From NCBI RefSeq assembly GCF_002836715.1, contig NZ_PJAT01000076.1:1-64000 (forward strand): a stretch of DNA of 64,000 bases. Reading direction: 5' to 3'. The position numbers were made by a program, and so were the translations under genes. This DNA comes from Psychrobacter sp. 4Dc. Its GTDB lineage: Bacteria > Pseudomonadota > Gammaproteobacteria > Pseudomonadales > Moraxellaceae. Of this stretch, positions 1 to 10,037 are shown in pieces. The first letter of the stretch is position 1. Every line of letters starts with the position of its first letter. Under the pieces are notes generated by a model. The model made no database searches. It worked only from the letters and a program-made list of their open reading frames with translations, and was not told the DNA's origin.

Positions 1-414
1 ACTTAATGTATCTCTTTAGCAAACTATGTGACGCTTGTATGAGGTCGGTAGTAGATTCATGACCATGACGCATGGCTCTAATAGACTGACTAGTAAGAAA
101 TATTAGCATTGCATAACAGTACGTTTGATAATATATTGTTATCAATAATTAAGTATGCCATAACCTATAGGTCGGATTTTAACATGTTATAGTGGCGCTT
201 AACGCTGCTAAAAACGACTGGCTTGTATACTGACTTGTTTACAGATTGTTGTAGACATTATCTGTTTTTGGACTTGTTTATAAGGGAAGTGTATAGTTAG
301 GCTAGTTTTGAGGCGATTTACTAAATTTAAATAATGACGATGTCAATGTCTCTATATAATAGATTCATTGCATTTTTTATTATTATACGAATCATTAATT
401 ATAAGGATTATATT
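1..414. other. Leader region upstream of the FabG gene
   Basis: AT-rich non-coding stretch at the window edge with no gene I can support. Reading can be opened in frame upstream of the FabG start (from position 334), but the better start lies at 415 behind an AAGGA ribosome binding site. A weak sigma70-like promoter can be drawn at 235-263. The preceding gene must lie outside the window. Confidence 0.5.
235..263 (+). promoter_or_regulatory. Candidate sigma70 promoter for the FabG gene
   Basis: TTGTTT at 235-240 and TTATCT at 258-263 are separated by 17 bases. The match is partial and the region is AT-rich, so chance similarity is possible. Confidence 0.25.
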
Positions 415-1815
415 ATGTCAGACCGTTATGGTGATTTTGTTCAATCTTCTATTGGCAAAAAAGTAGCAAAAAACTTAGGTTTGCCAATGCCAACGACGCT
501 TGATCGTTTCGAAAGCGGTGAGCGTTTGGTGCGTGGTAGCGTATTGGTTGGCCGTGCTACTGGTGATGACAAGAGTGTCAGTGAATCTGTTGCCCGTATC
601 CTGTCAGATGTCCATGCTGAAGTATATGTAAACAGCAGCGATGATATCAAAGACGCACTTGCTGATGCAGGCGTAGAGGCAAAAGCCAACACGGGCGGCG
701 ATGATCAATTCAAAGTACTGCTTTTTGATGCCAGTAATATTAGCAATGCTGAACAGCTAAAAGAGCTTTATGAGTTTTTCCATACAGTTGCACGCCGCGT
801 AGAAAAATCAGGCCGTGTGGTCGTGGTTGGTCGTACGCCAGAGAACATCACTGATATTGAATCTGCAATGGCTCAACGCTCGCTTGAAGGTTTTGTGAAG
901 TCAGTGGGCAAAGAGTTTAAGCGCGGTATCACAGCGCAGCTGATTTATGTTGAAGAAGGCGCAGAGCAAAACCTAGATTCAACCTTACGCTTTTTTACCT
1001 CAGCTCGTTCAGCTTACGTATCAGGACAAGTAGTACGTGTCAGTAAAGGCAGCTCGGTCGATGTTGACTGGAACCAGCCTTTGGGCGGCAAGACTATGCT
1101 AGTGACTGGCGCAAGTCGCGGTATTGGCGAAGCTATCGCTCGCGTGTTGGCTCGTGAAGGGGCTCATGTTATCTGTCTAGATGTACCACAGCAGCAAGCT
1201 GACCTACAAAAAGTTGCTAGCGAAATCAGTGGCTCTGCTTTGACGGTAGATATCACTAGTGAAAACGCTGGTGCAGAAATCGCTGACGCTGCCCAAAAAC
1301 GTGGTGGTCTAGATTCAATCATCCATAATGCTGGCGTGACTCGTGATAAGACATTGGCTAAGATGGATGAGAAAAAATGGAACATGGTCATTGATATCAA
1401 CTTAGGCAGTATCGCTAGATTGAATCGCTACTTGTTGGACAATGATGTACTGAAAGAAAACGCACGTATCGTATGTGTGTCTTCAATTTCAGGTATCGCG
1501 GGCAACATGGGTCAGACCAACTATGCCACTTCTAAAGCTGGGGTAATTGGTTTGGTTAACGCAACTGCCAAGCAATTAGAAGACAATGCTAAAGGCATGA
1601 CGATCAATGCAGTCGCTCCTGGTTTCATCGAAACCCAAATGACAGAAGCCATTCCGTTTGCTATTCGTGAAGCTGGTCGCCGCATGAATTCAATGAGCCA
1701 AGGCGGTTTGCCAGTAGATGTGGCTGAGACTATCGCATGGTTCGCGTCACCTGCGTCTGGCGGTCTAAATGGCAACACGGTTCGCGTCTGTGGTCAAAGC
1801 TTACTTGGTGCGTAA
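415..1815 (+). CDS. fabG: High-molecular-weight 3-oxoacyl-ACP reductase (FabG4 type SDR)
   Basis: NAD(P)H-dependent reduction of 3-oxoacyl-thioesters in fatty acid metabolism, cytoplasmic. The 466-residue protein is about twice the length of classical FabG. The N-terminal ~220 residues resemble the flavodoxin-like non-catalytic domain of HMW FabG; the C-terminal half is a classical SDR with the glycine-rich TGASRGIG near residue 230, a catalytic Ser in the SSISG stretch near 357, and YATSK (Tyr370, Lys374). The start at 415 is preferred over in-frame 334 because AAGGA lies just upstream. A terminator follows at 1942-1966, so the MaoC gene downstream is probably a separate transcript although functionally related. 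The HMW assignment is firm; substrate chain length is unknown. Confidence 0.85.
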   Translation: MSDRYGDFVQSSIGKKVAKNLGLPMPTTLDRFESGERLVRGSVLVGRATGDDKSVSESVARILSDVHAEVYVNSSDDIKDALADAGVEAKANTGGDDQFKVLLFDASNISNAEQLKELYEFFHTVARRVEKSGRVVVVGRTPENITDIESAMAQRSLEGFVKSVGKEFKRGITAQLIYVEEGAEQNLDSTLRFFTSARSAYVSGQVVRVSKGSSVDVDWNQPLGGKTMLVTGASRGIGEAIARVLAREGAHVICLDVPQQQADLQKVASEISGSALTVDITSENAGAEIADAAQKRGGLDSIIHNAGVTRDKTLAKMDEKKWNMVIDINLGSIARLNRYLLDNDVLKENARIVCVSSISGIAGNMGQTNYATSKAGVIGLVNATAKQLEDNAKGMTINAVAPGFIETQMTEAIPFAIREAGRRMNSMSQGGLPVDVAETIAWFASPASGGLNGNTVRVCGQSLLGA

Positions 1816-2139
1816 TGTTGATTAATTGACAGGTATATGTGAGAAATAAGGTGCAGATAGAGACAGTAGTTGTATCATATGGCCTATTATTTCTCGTTTG
1901 TATCACATATGCTTACGAAATAATCTCTGATAAAGTGTAATAAAGCTGCCCAAGGGTGGCTTTTTTATGATAAAAACACAAGAACCAATAGCCAAACTAT
2001 TTTTTGCTATTAAAGATACTCATGAGGTTGATTAAATTTAATGCTTATTAGATGATTTAATAGTAGGCTTTAGTCAATGACTGCAGATTGTATTTATATA
2101 CGTTAAAGAACTTGTTCAAGCCACACTTAGGATGTACTT
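1816..2139. other. Intergenic region between FabG and MaoC genes
   Basis: 324 bases without a gene. It holds the intrinsic terminator at 1942-1966 and an AT-rich leader of the MaoC gene. A palindromic-looking pair of ATATG/CATAT motifs around 1875-1910 was seen but is too short to call. Confidence 0.5.
1942..1966 (+). terminator. Intrinsic terminator after the FabG gene
   Basis: Stem AAAGCTGCC / GGTGGCTTT with two G-T wobbles, loop CAAG, followed by a run of T. Confidence 0.7.
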
Positions 2140-3054
2140 ATGTCAGACAAACATTATGATGCGTTGCCAAAAGCGCACACCACTTATGCCAATATTGTCA
2201 AAAGCTTATTGCCTATCGGTAATGGTGGCAAGGTCAGTAGAGACCAGTTGCCACAATCTACTTACTATGTAGATGACTTGCATATCGATCAAGAAAACCT
2301 AGATGACTATCGCAAAATTTGCGGTTTTGCTGATGATGGTAAAGTGCCAGCAACTTACTTTTCAGTATTGTCACAGACGCTGCAAATGAACATGATGGTC
2401 AAAGAGCCATTCCCATTTGCCATGTTGGGTCTTGTCCATGTCGATAATAGCGTCACCCAGTATCGCCCGATTGGGGAGCGTGAAACGGTAGCAATGTCGG
2501 TCACTTTTGATAACCTGCGCGATCATGCCCAAGGTCAGCAGTTTGACTTCGTGACTATCGTAAAGTCAGAAGATGAAGTTATCTGGGAAGGTACATCGAC
2601 TTATTTATCACGTAGCAAAAAACCTAGCAGTAAAGATAAGAAGAGCGCGCCGCGTCCGGTCATGGTCAAGCCTGAAGTAAACGAAGCAGGTGTTCATAGC
2701 ATTTTTGAAGTGCCAGAAGATATCGGTCGTCGTTATGCCTTTGTCTCAGGCGACTTTAACTTGATTCATTTGCATCCACTATCAGCACGCGCGTTTGGTT
2801 TTCCTAAAGCGATTGCGCACGGTATGTGGTCAAAAGCTAAGTGTCTTGCTCTAATGGGTGACTTGCCTGATGCTTACACGATTGATGTCGCATTTAAGCT
2901 GCCTATCTTTTTGCCAGCTGAAGTAGAGCTGATTGCTGAGCCAGTAGCCCAACTTACAAACATAGATGATACTTGTGAGTTTGGATTGTATAGCTCTAAA
3001 AACAATAAACCGCATTTGGCGGGTGTTATGACCTTAAAGAGCGACAGCAAGTAA
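2140..3054 (+). CDS. MaoC-family (hotdog) acyl-thioester dehydratase/hydratase
   Basis: Probable (R)-specific enoyl-thioester hydratase or 3-hydroxyacyl dehydratase acting on CoA or ACP substrates. The 304-residue length suits a double-hotdog arrangement: a degenerate N-terminal hotdog (about residues 45-160) and a C-terminal MaoC domain with the hydratase-2 signature near residues 203-230 (SGDFNLIH, then GFPKAIAHGM), whose Asp and His form the catalytic pair. It follows HMW FabG, the usual partner in Moraxellaceae, which fits a reductase-dehydratase pair in fatty acid turnover. Start ATG at 2140 is preceded by a purine-rich AGGATG. The exact substrate cannot be read from sequence. Confidence 0.82.
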   Translation: MSDKHYDALPKAHTTYANIVKSLLPIGNGGKVSRDQLPQSTYYVDDLHIDQENLDDYRKICGFADDGKVPATYFSVLSQTLQMNMMVKEPFPFAMLGLVHVDNSVTQYRPIGERETVAMSVTFDNLRDHAQGQQFDFVTIVKSEDEVIWEGTSTYLSRSKKPSSKDKKSAPRPVMVKPEVNEAGVHSIFEVPEDIGRRYAFVSGDFNLIHLHPLSARAFGFPKAIAHGMWSKAKCLALMGDLPDAYTIDVAFKLPIFLPAEVELIAEPVAQLTNIDDTCEFGLYSSKNNKPHLAGVMTLKSDSK

Positions 3055-3112
3055 TATAAACATCATAAAGCTTCTATTTTAATAGCCATATTTAACGTAC
3101 ATATTTATTATT

Positions 3113-3685
3113 ATGACTTCACAAAACATGCCTTCAGAAGAAAACGCGATAGACGTAGATCAAACAGATAGCTCGATAACGACTGATACGGTCGCTGCTA
3201 ATGATAGCGGCGCTAACATTCATGTTAGTGCTGATAATGGCATTGATTTGGCCGATATCTTTGAGCCTTATTTTCGTCCAGACGCAAACACTATCGTATG
3301 CGGTGCATTAGATGACGAAAAAGTCGCGGCTTTAGCGAAAGCGGGCGTCGAGCTGGTCATCAACCTGCAGCCTGATGACGAATTAAGCTTTGATGAGGCA
3401 TCGGCGGTTGAGCAAGCAGGTATGCACTACGAACAGCTGCCTATCAGCGGTGCCAAAGAGCTAAAGCAGCTTAAGATATTGGCATTTGATAATGTATTAC
3501 GCCAACATCATGGCAAAAAAGTCGCTATGCACTGTGGGTCGGGCAATAGAGTAGGAGCTGCAATAGCGCTACGGGCAGGATGGTTGCGTGGACGTAAGAT
3601 GGATACGGCTATGGAACGTGGTCGCAGCCATGGTTTGACTAAGCTTGAACAAGAAGTTCATAACCGTTTACTAGTACCGCGTTAA
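3113..3685 (+). CDS. DUF442/BLH-type rhodanese-like phosphatase or sulfurtransferase
   Basis: A 190-residue protein of the family variously annotated TIGR01244 sulfur transferase or beta-lactamase-hydrolase-like phosphatase. The active-site loop is HCGSGNR with Cys141 and Arg146, which fits the rhodanese-type CxxGxR pattern better than the HCX5R of tyrosine phosphatases. Residues 1-50 are a low-complexity Asp/Ser/Ala stretch, probably disordered and longer than in typical members. It is 58 bases after the MaoC gene, so they may be co-transcribed, and is followed by a terminator. Biochemical role is unknown; the family name is the limit of what can be said. Confidence 0.7.
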   Translation: MTSQNMPSEENAIDVDQTDSSITTDTVAANDSGANIHVSADNGIDLADIFEPYFRPDANTIVCGALDDEKVAALAKAGVELVINLQPDDELSFDEASAVEQAGMHYEQLPISGAKELKQLKILAFDNVLRQHHGKKVAMHCGSGNRVGAAIALRAGWLRGRKMDTAMERGRSHGLTKLEQEVHNRLLVPR

Positions 3686-3760
3686 CTAGATTTGTGGCAT
3701 TGAATATTATTGCTGTCTTAGACGTTAGCAAAATTTAAAAATGTTATCGGAATAAATAAT

Positions 3761-3790
3761 AAAAAAGGCGACCAATAGGTGGCCTTTTTT
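3761..3790 (+). terminator. Intrinsic terminator
   Basis: Stem AAAAAAGGCGACC / GGTGGCCTTTTTT with one G-G mismatch and loop AATA. It ends the transcript of the rhodanese-like gene. Confidence 0.75.
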
Positions 3791-3963
3791 ATTGGCTCAC
3801 AATTCATTTATACTGGTTCAAATATTTTATATAGTCAAAGAACTACTTGTGCAATCTGTAATCGGCTACCTTGTATTCGTTTTAGCCCTCTTTGACTATA
3901 GCTTACATATAGCTATCATTTTAAAAATAGAATAATTCATATCACTGGAGTAAGGTAATAATA

Positions 3964-5388
3964 ATGGATCATAATACAGAAAATTCTAATACATCTATAA
4001 ACGCTGACTTTCAAAAAAACTTACAGCAATTACTGACAGATTTACAGCTTGATGATGCACCTGCTGGCGGGGCTGTGGCCGTGTATCAAGCAGGTCAATG
4101 CATTGCGCAAGCCAGTACAGGTATGGCGCGTCCCGATATGTCGTGGCTACCCGATACGTTGGCAATTAACTTTTCTACTGGTAAAGGGGTATTGGCAACG
4201 TTGGTTCATGTGCTGGTTTCGCAGCAACTGATCGAATATGACAAACCTATTGCCCATTATTGGCCAGAATTTGCTGCAAACGGCAAAGACCAAATTACGT
4301 TGCGACAAATCATGTCACATCAGGCTGATTTGTTTTCGATTCAAAGTATCGATGTCGATAGCGAGACGGTACTCGATTGGAATACGATGCTGCGTCACAT
4401 TGCAGCGATGCCTATTACCTCTCCCGAAGATGCGCCCAAATATGACAGCGCTTATAGTGCATTGATCTATGGTTGGATATTGGGCGGCGTAGTAGATGCG
4501 GTCACGAATCTATCATTCGCTGAAGCACTGCGCCAGTATCTAACAGAGCCTCTGGGTATTGCCGACAGCTGCTATTTTGGTGTGCCAGATAGCAAAGTAG
4601 ATCAGGTGGCAAAATTGGCCAAAGATTTTGAAGAAACAGAGGATACGAGCTCCCAATTAAAATCGAGACGCCAAAAACCAACCTTAAAAGTAGACTCTCA
4701 AGAGACTTTACGTACTTATACAAGCTTACCTAGTTATCATTACTGGCAACAGAAAATGCTAAATGACAAGCGTGCAGCTGAGACGCAAAGTAACCTTGAT
4801 GACAGTCTAAATAACCCTGATACTGACAGCATACAACCTATCTTGAATACGGCGCGTATCAATAGCTTATATTTCAATACCAGTCAGCTCAATCTAAAAA
4901 ACTATAAGGCGGCGCTGATACCTGCTGGCAAGCACGCGCTTGATTATCATAAGCGTCAAACATTACAGGCGGTCATTCCAGCGGCAAATGGTGTCGCTTC
5001 CGCTAAAGCACTGGCAACGATTTACGCAATGCTCGCTAATGGCGGTGTATGGCAAGGAAAAACGCTGATTGATAGTGCTACTTTTGAGCAGTTATCTACG
5101 CCGCAGGTCGAGGGTTTAGATGCGGTTATGCCAGCGGCTATGAAATGGCGATTGGGATACCATAGATTATTTAGCTTGTATGCTAACAACGATGATACGG
5201 ATAAGAGAATGAGTCCTGCATTATCAGGATTTGGGCATATGGGATATAACGGTTCGGTTGCTTGGTGTGACCCTGAGCGCCAATTATCATTTGCTTTTAT
5301 CCATAATTTTGATGCCACTATGCTCAATGACGTTCGTCAGTTTGCGCTGACAGAAGCCGTCTTGAGCTGGGTAGAAGAGATACTTTAA
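3964..5388 (+). CDS. Serine hydrolase of the class C beta-lactamase/esterase superfamily
   Basis: A 474-residue penicillin-binding-fold hydrolase, probably an esterase or D-Ala-directed peptidase rather than a true beta-lactamase. The SxxK motif is Ser71-T-G-Lys74, the second motif is Tyr164-S-A (Tyr-x-Asn replaced, as in EstB-like esterases), and a late H-M-G around residue 425 stands in for the KTG box. No signal peptide is visible, so it is likely cytoplasmic. About 100 residues between ~205 and 310 form a polar, low-complexity insertion relative to compact family members. It faces the antiporter gene tail to tail with a shared terminator between. Fold is certain, substrate is not. Confidence 0.82.
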   Translation: MDHNTENSNTSINADFQKNLQQLLTDLQLDDAPAGGAVAVYQAGQCIAQASTGMARPDMSWLPDTLAINFSTGKGVLATLVHVLVSQQLIEYDKPIAHYWPEFAANGKDQITLRQIMSHQADLFSIQSIDVDSETVLDWNTMLRHIAAMPITSPEDAPKYDSAYSALIYGWILGGVVDAVTNLSFAEALRQYLTEPLGIADSCYFGVPDSKVDQVAKLAKDFEETEDTSSQLKSRRQKPTLKVDSQETLRTYTSLPSYHYWQQKMLNDKRAAETQSNLDDSLNNPDTDSIQPILNTARINSLYFNTSQLNLKNYKAALIPAGKHALDYHKRQTLQAVIPAANGVASAKALATIYAMLANGGVWQGKTLIDSATFEQLSTPQVEGLDAVMPAAMKWRLGYHRLFSLYANNDDTDKRMSPALSGFGHMGYNGSVAWCDPERQLSFAFIHNFDATMLNDVRQFALTEAVLSWVEEIL

Positions 5389-5426
5389 TAATGCTAGTTT
5401 TAATCGCGAATTGATTCTGTTTCAAA

Positions 5427-5459
5427 TAAAAGCAGCATTAATTTTAATGCTGCTTTTTT
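5427..5459. terminator. Bidirectional terminator that contains the antiporter stop codon
   Basis: Stem AAAAGCAGCATTAA / TTAATGCTGCTTTT with a two-base loop and A/T runs on both sides. It serves the convergent serine hydrolase and antiporter genes; the antiporter stop (5444-5446 on the minus strand) lies inside the hairpin. Confidence 0.85.
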
Positions 5460-6691
5460 GGTGTCATTTTAAGCAATCTTGATGCGCTGAGACCATGGAT
5501 AAAGATAGAAGTCAAAATAACAATCGAACAGACAATCCATAGTTTAAGCGCATCTTCATCTGCGAAGAAACTTTGATTGAGCGCATAGGACAGATAATAC
5601 AAAGTACCGATACCGCGAATACCCAAAGCTGATATTGCGTATTTCTCGGTATGGGGTAGGTTCAATCCTGATAAGGCAATAAATCCACCAATTGGACGTA
5701 TAAGTAATAAGAAGGTAAAGCTGACGATATAGACGCGCCATGTCAACTCGACACCTGCCTGCAGCCCTTGACCGAGGAACATGCCGAAGATAACCAGCAC
5801 TAATGACATTAATAAGCCTTCTGATTGCTCAGCGAAATCATGCAGTTTTTGATGATAGGTATGCTCACACTCCGAGCGACGAAACGCAAATGCGGCCACA
5901 AATACAGCGATAAAGCCATAGCTGTGTACATACTCGGCAAGACCATAGGCTAGTAGCGTCAATGCAATAACCACATAACCTTGCGAGATGGTAGTCTCGC
6001 GAGTGTGTCTAGAAAACACGATTTTGGCCAATATTTTACCAACCAGTACACCTACCACTACGCCTGCGCCAATCTTCCATAAGACATCATGAGTAAACCA
6101 CGACCATAGCATCTCGTAAGTAAAGGCTTTGCCTTCACTGAATGCTTCCGCAATTTTAATCGCTAAATACACAAACGGAAAAGCCAGGCCATCGTTCAAC
6201 CCTGCCTCTGACGTCAAGGTAAAGCGCGGTGTGTCTTCTCCTCCTGTATTGGGAGGTCCCACCTGAATGCTAGAAGCCAACACGGGATCAGTGGGCGCTA
6301 ACACTGCACCTAATAAGATAGCTGCACCAAGGCTCAAACCAAACGCGTAATACCCCAAGACTGCCATCGCAAAAATACCAATAGGCATGGTAATAAGTAG
6401 TAGCCTTACTGTTGGTCGCCACAATCGCCAAGACAGCTCTGTATCGATTTTAATACCAGCACCAACCAATGAGACCAGTACAACAATCTCAGTCAGTTTT
6501 TCGATGAGTAAACCGTTATCAAGTGGGTCTAAAAAGGATAAAGACGTCCACCAGTAGCCCATCATCAGACCGAAGCTGACTTGGAGCATCGGTAATGAGA
6601 TAGAGGTGCGCTTAAAAATAACAGGAAACAAGGCCCCGAGTAAAAAGGCAATCCCGCAGATTAATAAGAATAAGTTATATTTTTCAATCAT
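5444..6691 (-). CDS. CPA1-family sodium:proton antiporter
   Basis: Inner membrane cation/proton exchanger of 415 residues with about 12 hydrophobic segments across the whole length and a short cytoplasmic tail ending in PKKQH. The acidic pair in the conserved middle segment (APTDPVLASS, then EAGLNDGLAFP) matches the Asp/Asn-Asp positions of NhaP/NHE-type exchangers, which places it in CPA1 rather than NhaA. It probably contributes to pH and sodium homeostasis. The start at 6691 has only a weak purine-rich upstream sequence (AAACCTT on the minus strand). It lies alone, downstream of ilvD but separated by a terminator at 6871-6897. Confidence 0.85.
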   Translation of the reverse strand: MIEKYNLFLLICGIAFLLGALFPVIFKRTSISLPMLQVSFGLMMGYWWTSLSFLDPLDNGLLIEKLTEIVVLVSLVGAGIKIDTELSWRLWRPTVRLLLITMPIGIFAMAVLGYYAFGLSLGAAILLGAVLAPTDPVLASSIQVGPPNTGGEDTPRFTLTSEAGLNDGLAFPFVYLAIKIAEAFSEGKAFTYEMLWSWFTHDVLWKIGAGVVVGVLVGKILAKIVFSRHTRETTISQGYVVIALTLLAYGLAEYVHSYGFIAVFVAAFAFRRSECEHTYHQKLHDFAEQSEGLLMSLVLVIFGMFLGQGLQAGVELTWRVYIVSFTFLLLIRPIGGFIALSGLNLPHTEKYAISALGIRGIGTLYYLSYALNQSFFADEDALKLWIVCSIVILTSIFIHGLSASRLLKMTPKKQH

Positions 6692-6870
6692 AAGGTTTAC
6701 GCACGTCGTTATGTTTTAAGGGTCGATTTTAAAAAAGTAGTTTTAGATATCGATGATAATTAATAGCAATAGTTGATAGTCAGTCACTGATACTCTTTAT
6801 CATGACGTCAAAATAAAATAATTACCGCAAAAAATAGTTATCAAAACGACAGCTACGTTGTTTTTTGGTG

Positions 6871-6897
6871 AAAAAAAAGCCTGCATTGCGCAGGCTT
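6871..6897 (-). terminator. Intrinsic terminator of ilvD
   Basis: On the minus strand AAGCCTGC and GCAGGCTT pair around a five-base loop, followed by eight T. Confidence 0.85.
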
Positions 6898-6941
6898 AAT
6901 ATGTTTTTATCAGTATGTTTGAAATATCAATAGTATATGGA

Positions 6942-8828
6942 TTAACGCTCCACTTGGCTCACGTCACGTACGGCACCAGTATCAGCACTGGTGGTCATAG
7001 CCGCATAAGCACGTAATGCTGGCGAGACATGACGATCACGACTGACGGGTTTCCATGCATCACGACCACGCGCTTCCATAGCTTCTCGGCGAGCGGCTAA
7101 GTCTGCATCACTCACTTTCATGTTGATGGTACGGTTTGGGATATCGATATGAATACTATCGCCTTCTTCGACCAAACCAATCGCCCCGCCTTCAGCAGCT
7201 TCTGGGCTAGCATGGCCAATTGATAGACCTGATGTACCACCAGAGAAGCGACCATCAGTCAGTAGGGCGCATTCTTTACCCAATCCTTTTGACTTCAGAT
7301 AAGTCGTTGGGTATAGCATCTCTTGCATACCAGGGCCGCCTTTAGGGCCTTCGTAGCGAATGATGACCACATCGCCTGCAACGATTTGATCAGCCAATAC
7401 CGCAGCAACCGCATCGTCTTGTGATTCAAATAGACGTGCACGACCAGTAAAGGTCAAGATGCTTTCATCAACGCCTGCGGTTTTGACCACGCAGCCACGC
7501 TCGGCGATATTGCCATATAGTACGGCTAAGCCGCCATCTGTAGAGTAGGCGTGTTTGGCACTACGGATACAGCCTGACTCACGGTTGACGTCGAGGTTTG
7601 ACCACTCTTTTGATTGTGAGAACGCTTCTGTGGTACGTACGCCACCAGGTGCTGCAAGGAAGCGTGCGCGAGCTTCATGGTTGTCAGGGTTCATGATGTC
7701 CCACTTACCGATCGCTTCTTTCATCGTTGCGCTATGGATAGTCGGTACATCAGTTTTTAGTAACTCGGCGCGATCAAGTTCAGCAAGTAATGCAAAGACA
7801 CCGCCAGCACGATGCACATCTTCCATATGGTATTTCTGTGAGGCAGGGGCTACTTTTGCCAGACAAGGTACACCGCGACTTAGACGGTCAATGTCAGCCA
7901 TCTTAAAGTCAATCTCTGCTTCATTGGCCGCAGCAAGTAGATGCAAGATGGTATTGGTAGAACCACCCATGGCGATATCTAAGCTCATGGCGTTTTCAAA
8001 AGCAGCTTTGGTAGCGATAGAGCGTGGTAGTACAGAGTCATCATCTTGCTCATAACGACGCTTGGCTAATGAGACAATCGTACGACCCGCTTCTAAGAAT
8101 AGCTCGCGGCGCAATGAATGAGTAGCTAGTAGTGAGCCGTTACCTGGTAAAGCTAGACCTAAAGCTTCGGTCAAGCAGTTCATCGAGTTTGCTGTGAACA
8201 TACCAGAGCATGAGCCACAAGTAGGGCAGGCTGAAGCTTCGATAGCGGCGACGTCTTCATCACTGATGCTATCATCAGCAGCGTCCATCATCGCATCGAC
8301 AAGGTCAAGTTTGCGAACAGCACTGCTGTCACTACTATCGGTATTGTGGCTCTTACCAACGGTACTGGCTAAGATTTTGCCCGCTTCCATTGGACCACCT
8401 GAAATAAACACCACTGGAATGTTAAGGCGCATGGCGGCCATCAGCATACCCGGAGTGATTTTGTCGCAGTTAGAAATACAAACTAGTGCATCTGCACAGT
8501 GGGCATTGACCATATACTCGACAGAGTCAGCGATCAAATCGCGGCTTGGTAGCGAGTACAACATACCGCTATGGCCCATCGCAATACCATCATCGACCGC
8601 AATGGTATTGAATTCTTTTGCAACGCCGCCTGCTTGCTCAATCTCACGGGCGACCAGTTGTCCAAGGTCTTTTAGATGCACATGGCCGGGTACAAACTGG
8701 GTAAAAGAGTTAGCAATCGCAATGATTGGTTTGCCAAAGTCGCCGTCAGTCATGCCGGTTGCACGCCATAATGCGCGCGCGCCTGCCATATTACGACCGC
8801 CGGTAGAGGTTTTTGAGCGATAATCCAT
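6942..8828 (-). CDS. ilvD: Dihydroxy-acid dehydratase
   Basis: Converts 2,3-dihydroxy-isovalerate and 2,3-dihydroxy-3-methylvalerate to the 2-oxo acids in valine, isoleucine, leucine and pantothenate synthesis; iron-sulfur cluster and Mg2+ dependent, cytoplasmic. The 628-residue length is normal for the long IlvD class. Cluster-binding cysteines are visible in [11 protein letters not shown] and in the [18 protein letters not shown] region. The start at 8828 is chosen over an in-frame upstream codon at 8870 because the protein then begins [20 protein letters not shown] as in relatives and AAGGA lies just upstream. Monocistronic with its own terminator. No leader peptide or attenuator was seen. 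Confidence 0.97.
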   Translation of the reverse strand: MDYRSKTSTGGRNMAGARALWRATGMTDGDFGKPIIAIANSFTQFVPGHVHLKDLGQLVAREIEQAGGVAKEFNTIAVDDGIAMGHSGMLYSLPSRDLIADSVEYMVNAHCADALVCISNCDKITPGMLMAAMRLNIPVVFISGGPMEAGKILASTVGKSHNTDSSDSSAVRKLDLVDAMMDAADDSISDEDVAAIEASACPTCGSCSGMFTANSMNCLTEALGLALPGNGSLLATHSLRRELFLEAGRTIVSLAKRRYEQDDDSVLPRSIATKAAFENAMSLDIAMGGSTNTILHLLAAANEAEIDFKMADIDRLSRGVPCLAKVAPASQKYHMEDVHRAGGVFALLAELDRAELLKTDVPTIHSATMKEAIGKWDIMNPDNHEARARFLAAPGGVRTTEAFSQSKEWSNLDVNRESGCIRSAKHAYSTDGGLAVLYGNIAERGCVVKTAGVDESILTFTGRARLFESQDDAVAAVLADQIVAGDVVIIRYEGPKGGPGMQEMLYPTTYLKSKGLGKECALLTDGRFSGGTSGLSIGHASPEAAEGGAIGLVEEGDSIHIDIPNRTINMKVSDADLAARREAMEARGRDAWKPVSRDRHVSPALRAYAAMTTSADTGAVRDVSQVER

Positions 8829-9048
8829 GTGATATTCCTTACAAATAGGCGGGGTTGTTAAAATGTGCACCCTTAGTTTTAATAGGGATAGTGTGCTTTT
8901 TATAGAGAGTGAGTACTAGTGAATAATACTAATTCGTTACCATACCATTAGATATGAATAACTAAAAACAATATGCTAATAACAGTGAATTAATAATAAC
9001 GAATTAATAACCACAAGCGATGAGCGAAAAAACCGTTATTCAAAATAT

Positions 9049-9810
9049 CTATTCAATACGTTCTAATATGGCTTTGTCAAACCAAGGAAGATCGGCTTTG
9101 TCTGCTTCTAATTTTACAATGGCTGCAAGCGCATGAGTAGCCAGTAGCTGTTGATAATCGCCGCTAGCTTCAATCGTCAACAGTGACTCGGCAGGTAGTG
9201 CTTGCGTGTTAGGGTTTAGCTCGTCAATACTAATTAATATTTGCTTATTGTTTTTATAAAGGACGTCTACACGACCAAAAAACTGCCAGTCTTTAAAAGC
9301 GGCAATAATAGCGTCGGCAGCATCCTTGGTATATACCTGCTGCGTCTCTTTACCCGTATTGGTCCAATGTAGCCGTACGGCCAATTGTAATGCCTCACTA
9401 AATACGACCAACGAGCCAATAATTTTCACATGCCAAGGACTGGTCAGCAGTTCCTCGTCAATGCCAATTAACTTGGCAGCCTCATGAGCCGACATGGGTG
9501 TATTGAATTGAAGCAGTAACTCAGGAGTGAGCGGGTGCGTTTGTTTGATCGCATCATCTAAACTGTCATAGTGATACAAAAAAGGCAATGGCAAATCTTG
9601 CGTAACAGTCTTCTTTATAATTTTACAATTATGTATCTGCCAGCTGATGGCTTTATCAGTCAATGCTTCTGCTAATATGATAGCGTTTGGATCGATGGTT
9701 TGAGTACCACTTTCCCTCTCAATATCAGAGTATTCTTCCTGATTATCAAGGGTTACAGCAGTATTATCCATATCTGGTTGAGTTGGCAAAGTAGGCAAAT
9801 CCATAAGCAT
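9049..9810 (-). CDS. Hypothetical protein, 253 residues
   Basis: I do not recognise a family. The predicted protein is acidic and soluble, with no signal peptide or membrane segment. The first ~35 residues are low complexity (D, N, E, T) and the rest looks globular, with an alternating hydrophobic pattern suggesting an alpha/beta fold. A start at 9804 (second Met) is equally possible because neither has a clear ribosome binding site. It is divergent from the HIT gene and 220 bases from ilvD. Codon use resembles its neighbours, which supports it being a real lineage-specific gene. Confidence 0.6.
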   Translation of the reverse strand: MLMDLPTLPTQPDMDNTAVTLDNQEEYSDIERESGTQTIDPNAIILAEALTDKAISWQIHNCKIIKKTVTQDLPLPFLYHYDSLDDAIKQTHPLTPELLLQFNTPMSAHEAAKLIGIDEELLTSPWHVKIIGSLVVFSEALQLAVRLHWTNTGKETQQVYTKDAADAIIAAFKDWQFFGRVDVLYKNNKQILISIDELNPNTQALPAESLLTIEASGDYQQLLATHALAAIVKLEADKADLPWFDKAILERIE

Positions 9811-10037
9811 AGCGTTATTAAAATAGAGGGTTAATATAACATTTTAAGGGTACGGCCTGCCAATAAATTAGTGAGCTAGCATGGTTGGAATATGGCTTGA
9901 TATTTTTCAAATTCGATTGTCATACTGACTTGTACTAAAACTATATTTCGTCCACTATATGACAGACACTTTTATCTATTTTTGATAGCTATTAAGCTAT
10001 TAATTAACTAATAATAAAACTCTTAAAGGAAGAAATA

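Noticed and set aside
441-692. Open frame on the minus strand inside the FabG gene
   Set aside because: It is the mirror of a well-supported gene, without ribosome binding site or family resemblance; the same holds for other frames nested within strong genes across the window.
3964-5388. True AmpC beta-lactamase
   Set aside because: No signal peptide, the Tyr-x-Asn motif is Y-S-A and the KTG box is replaced by H-M-G, which fits esterase-type members of the superfamily.
7555-8823. Two long plus-strand frames opposite ilvD
   Set aside because: ilvD is unambiguous with full iron-sulfur motifs; the opposite frames are Ser/Ala/Arg-rich shadows of its codon use.
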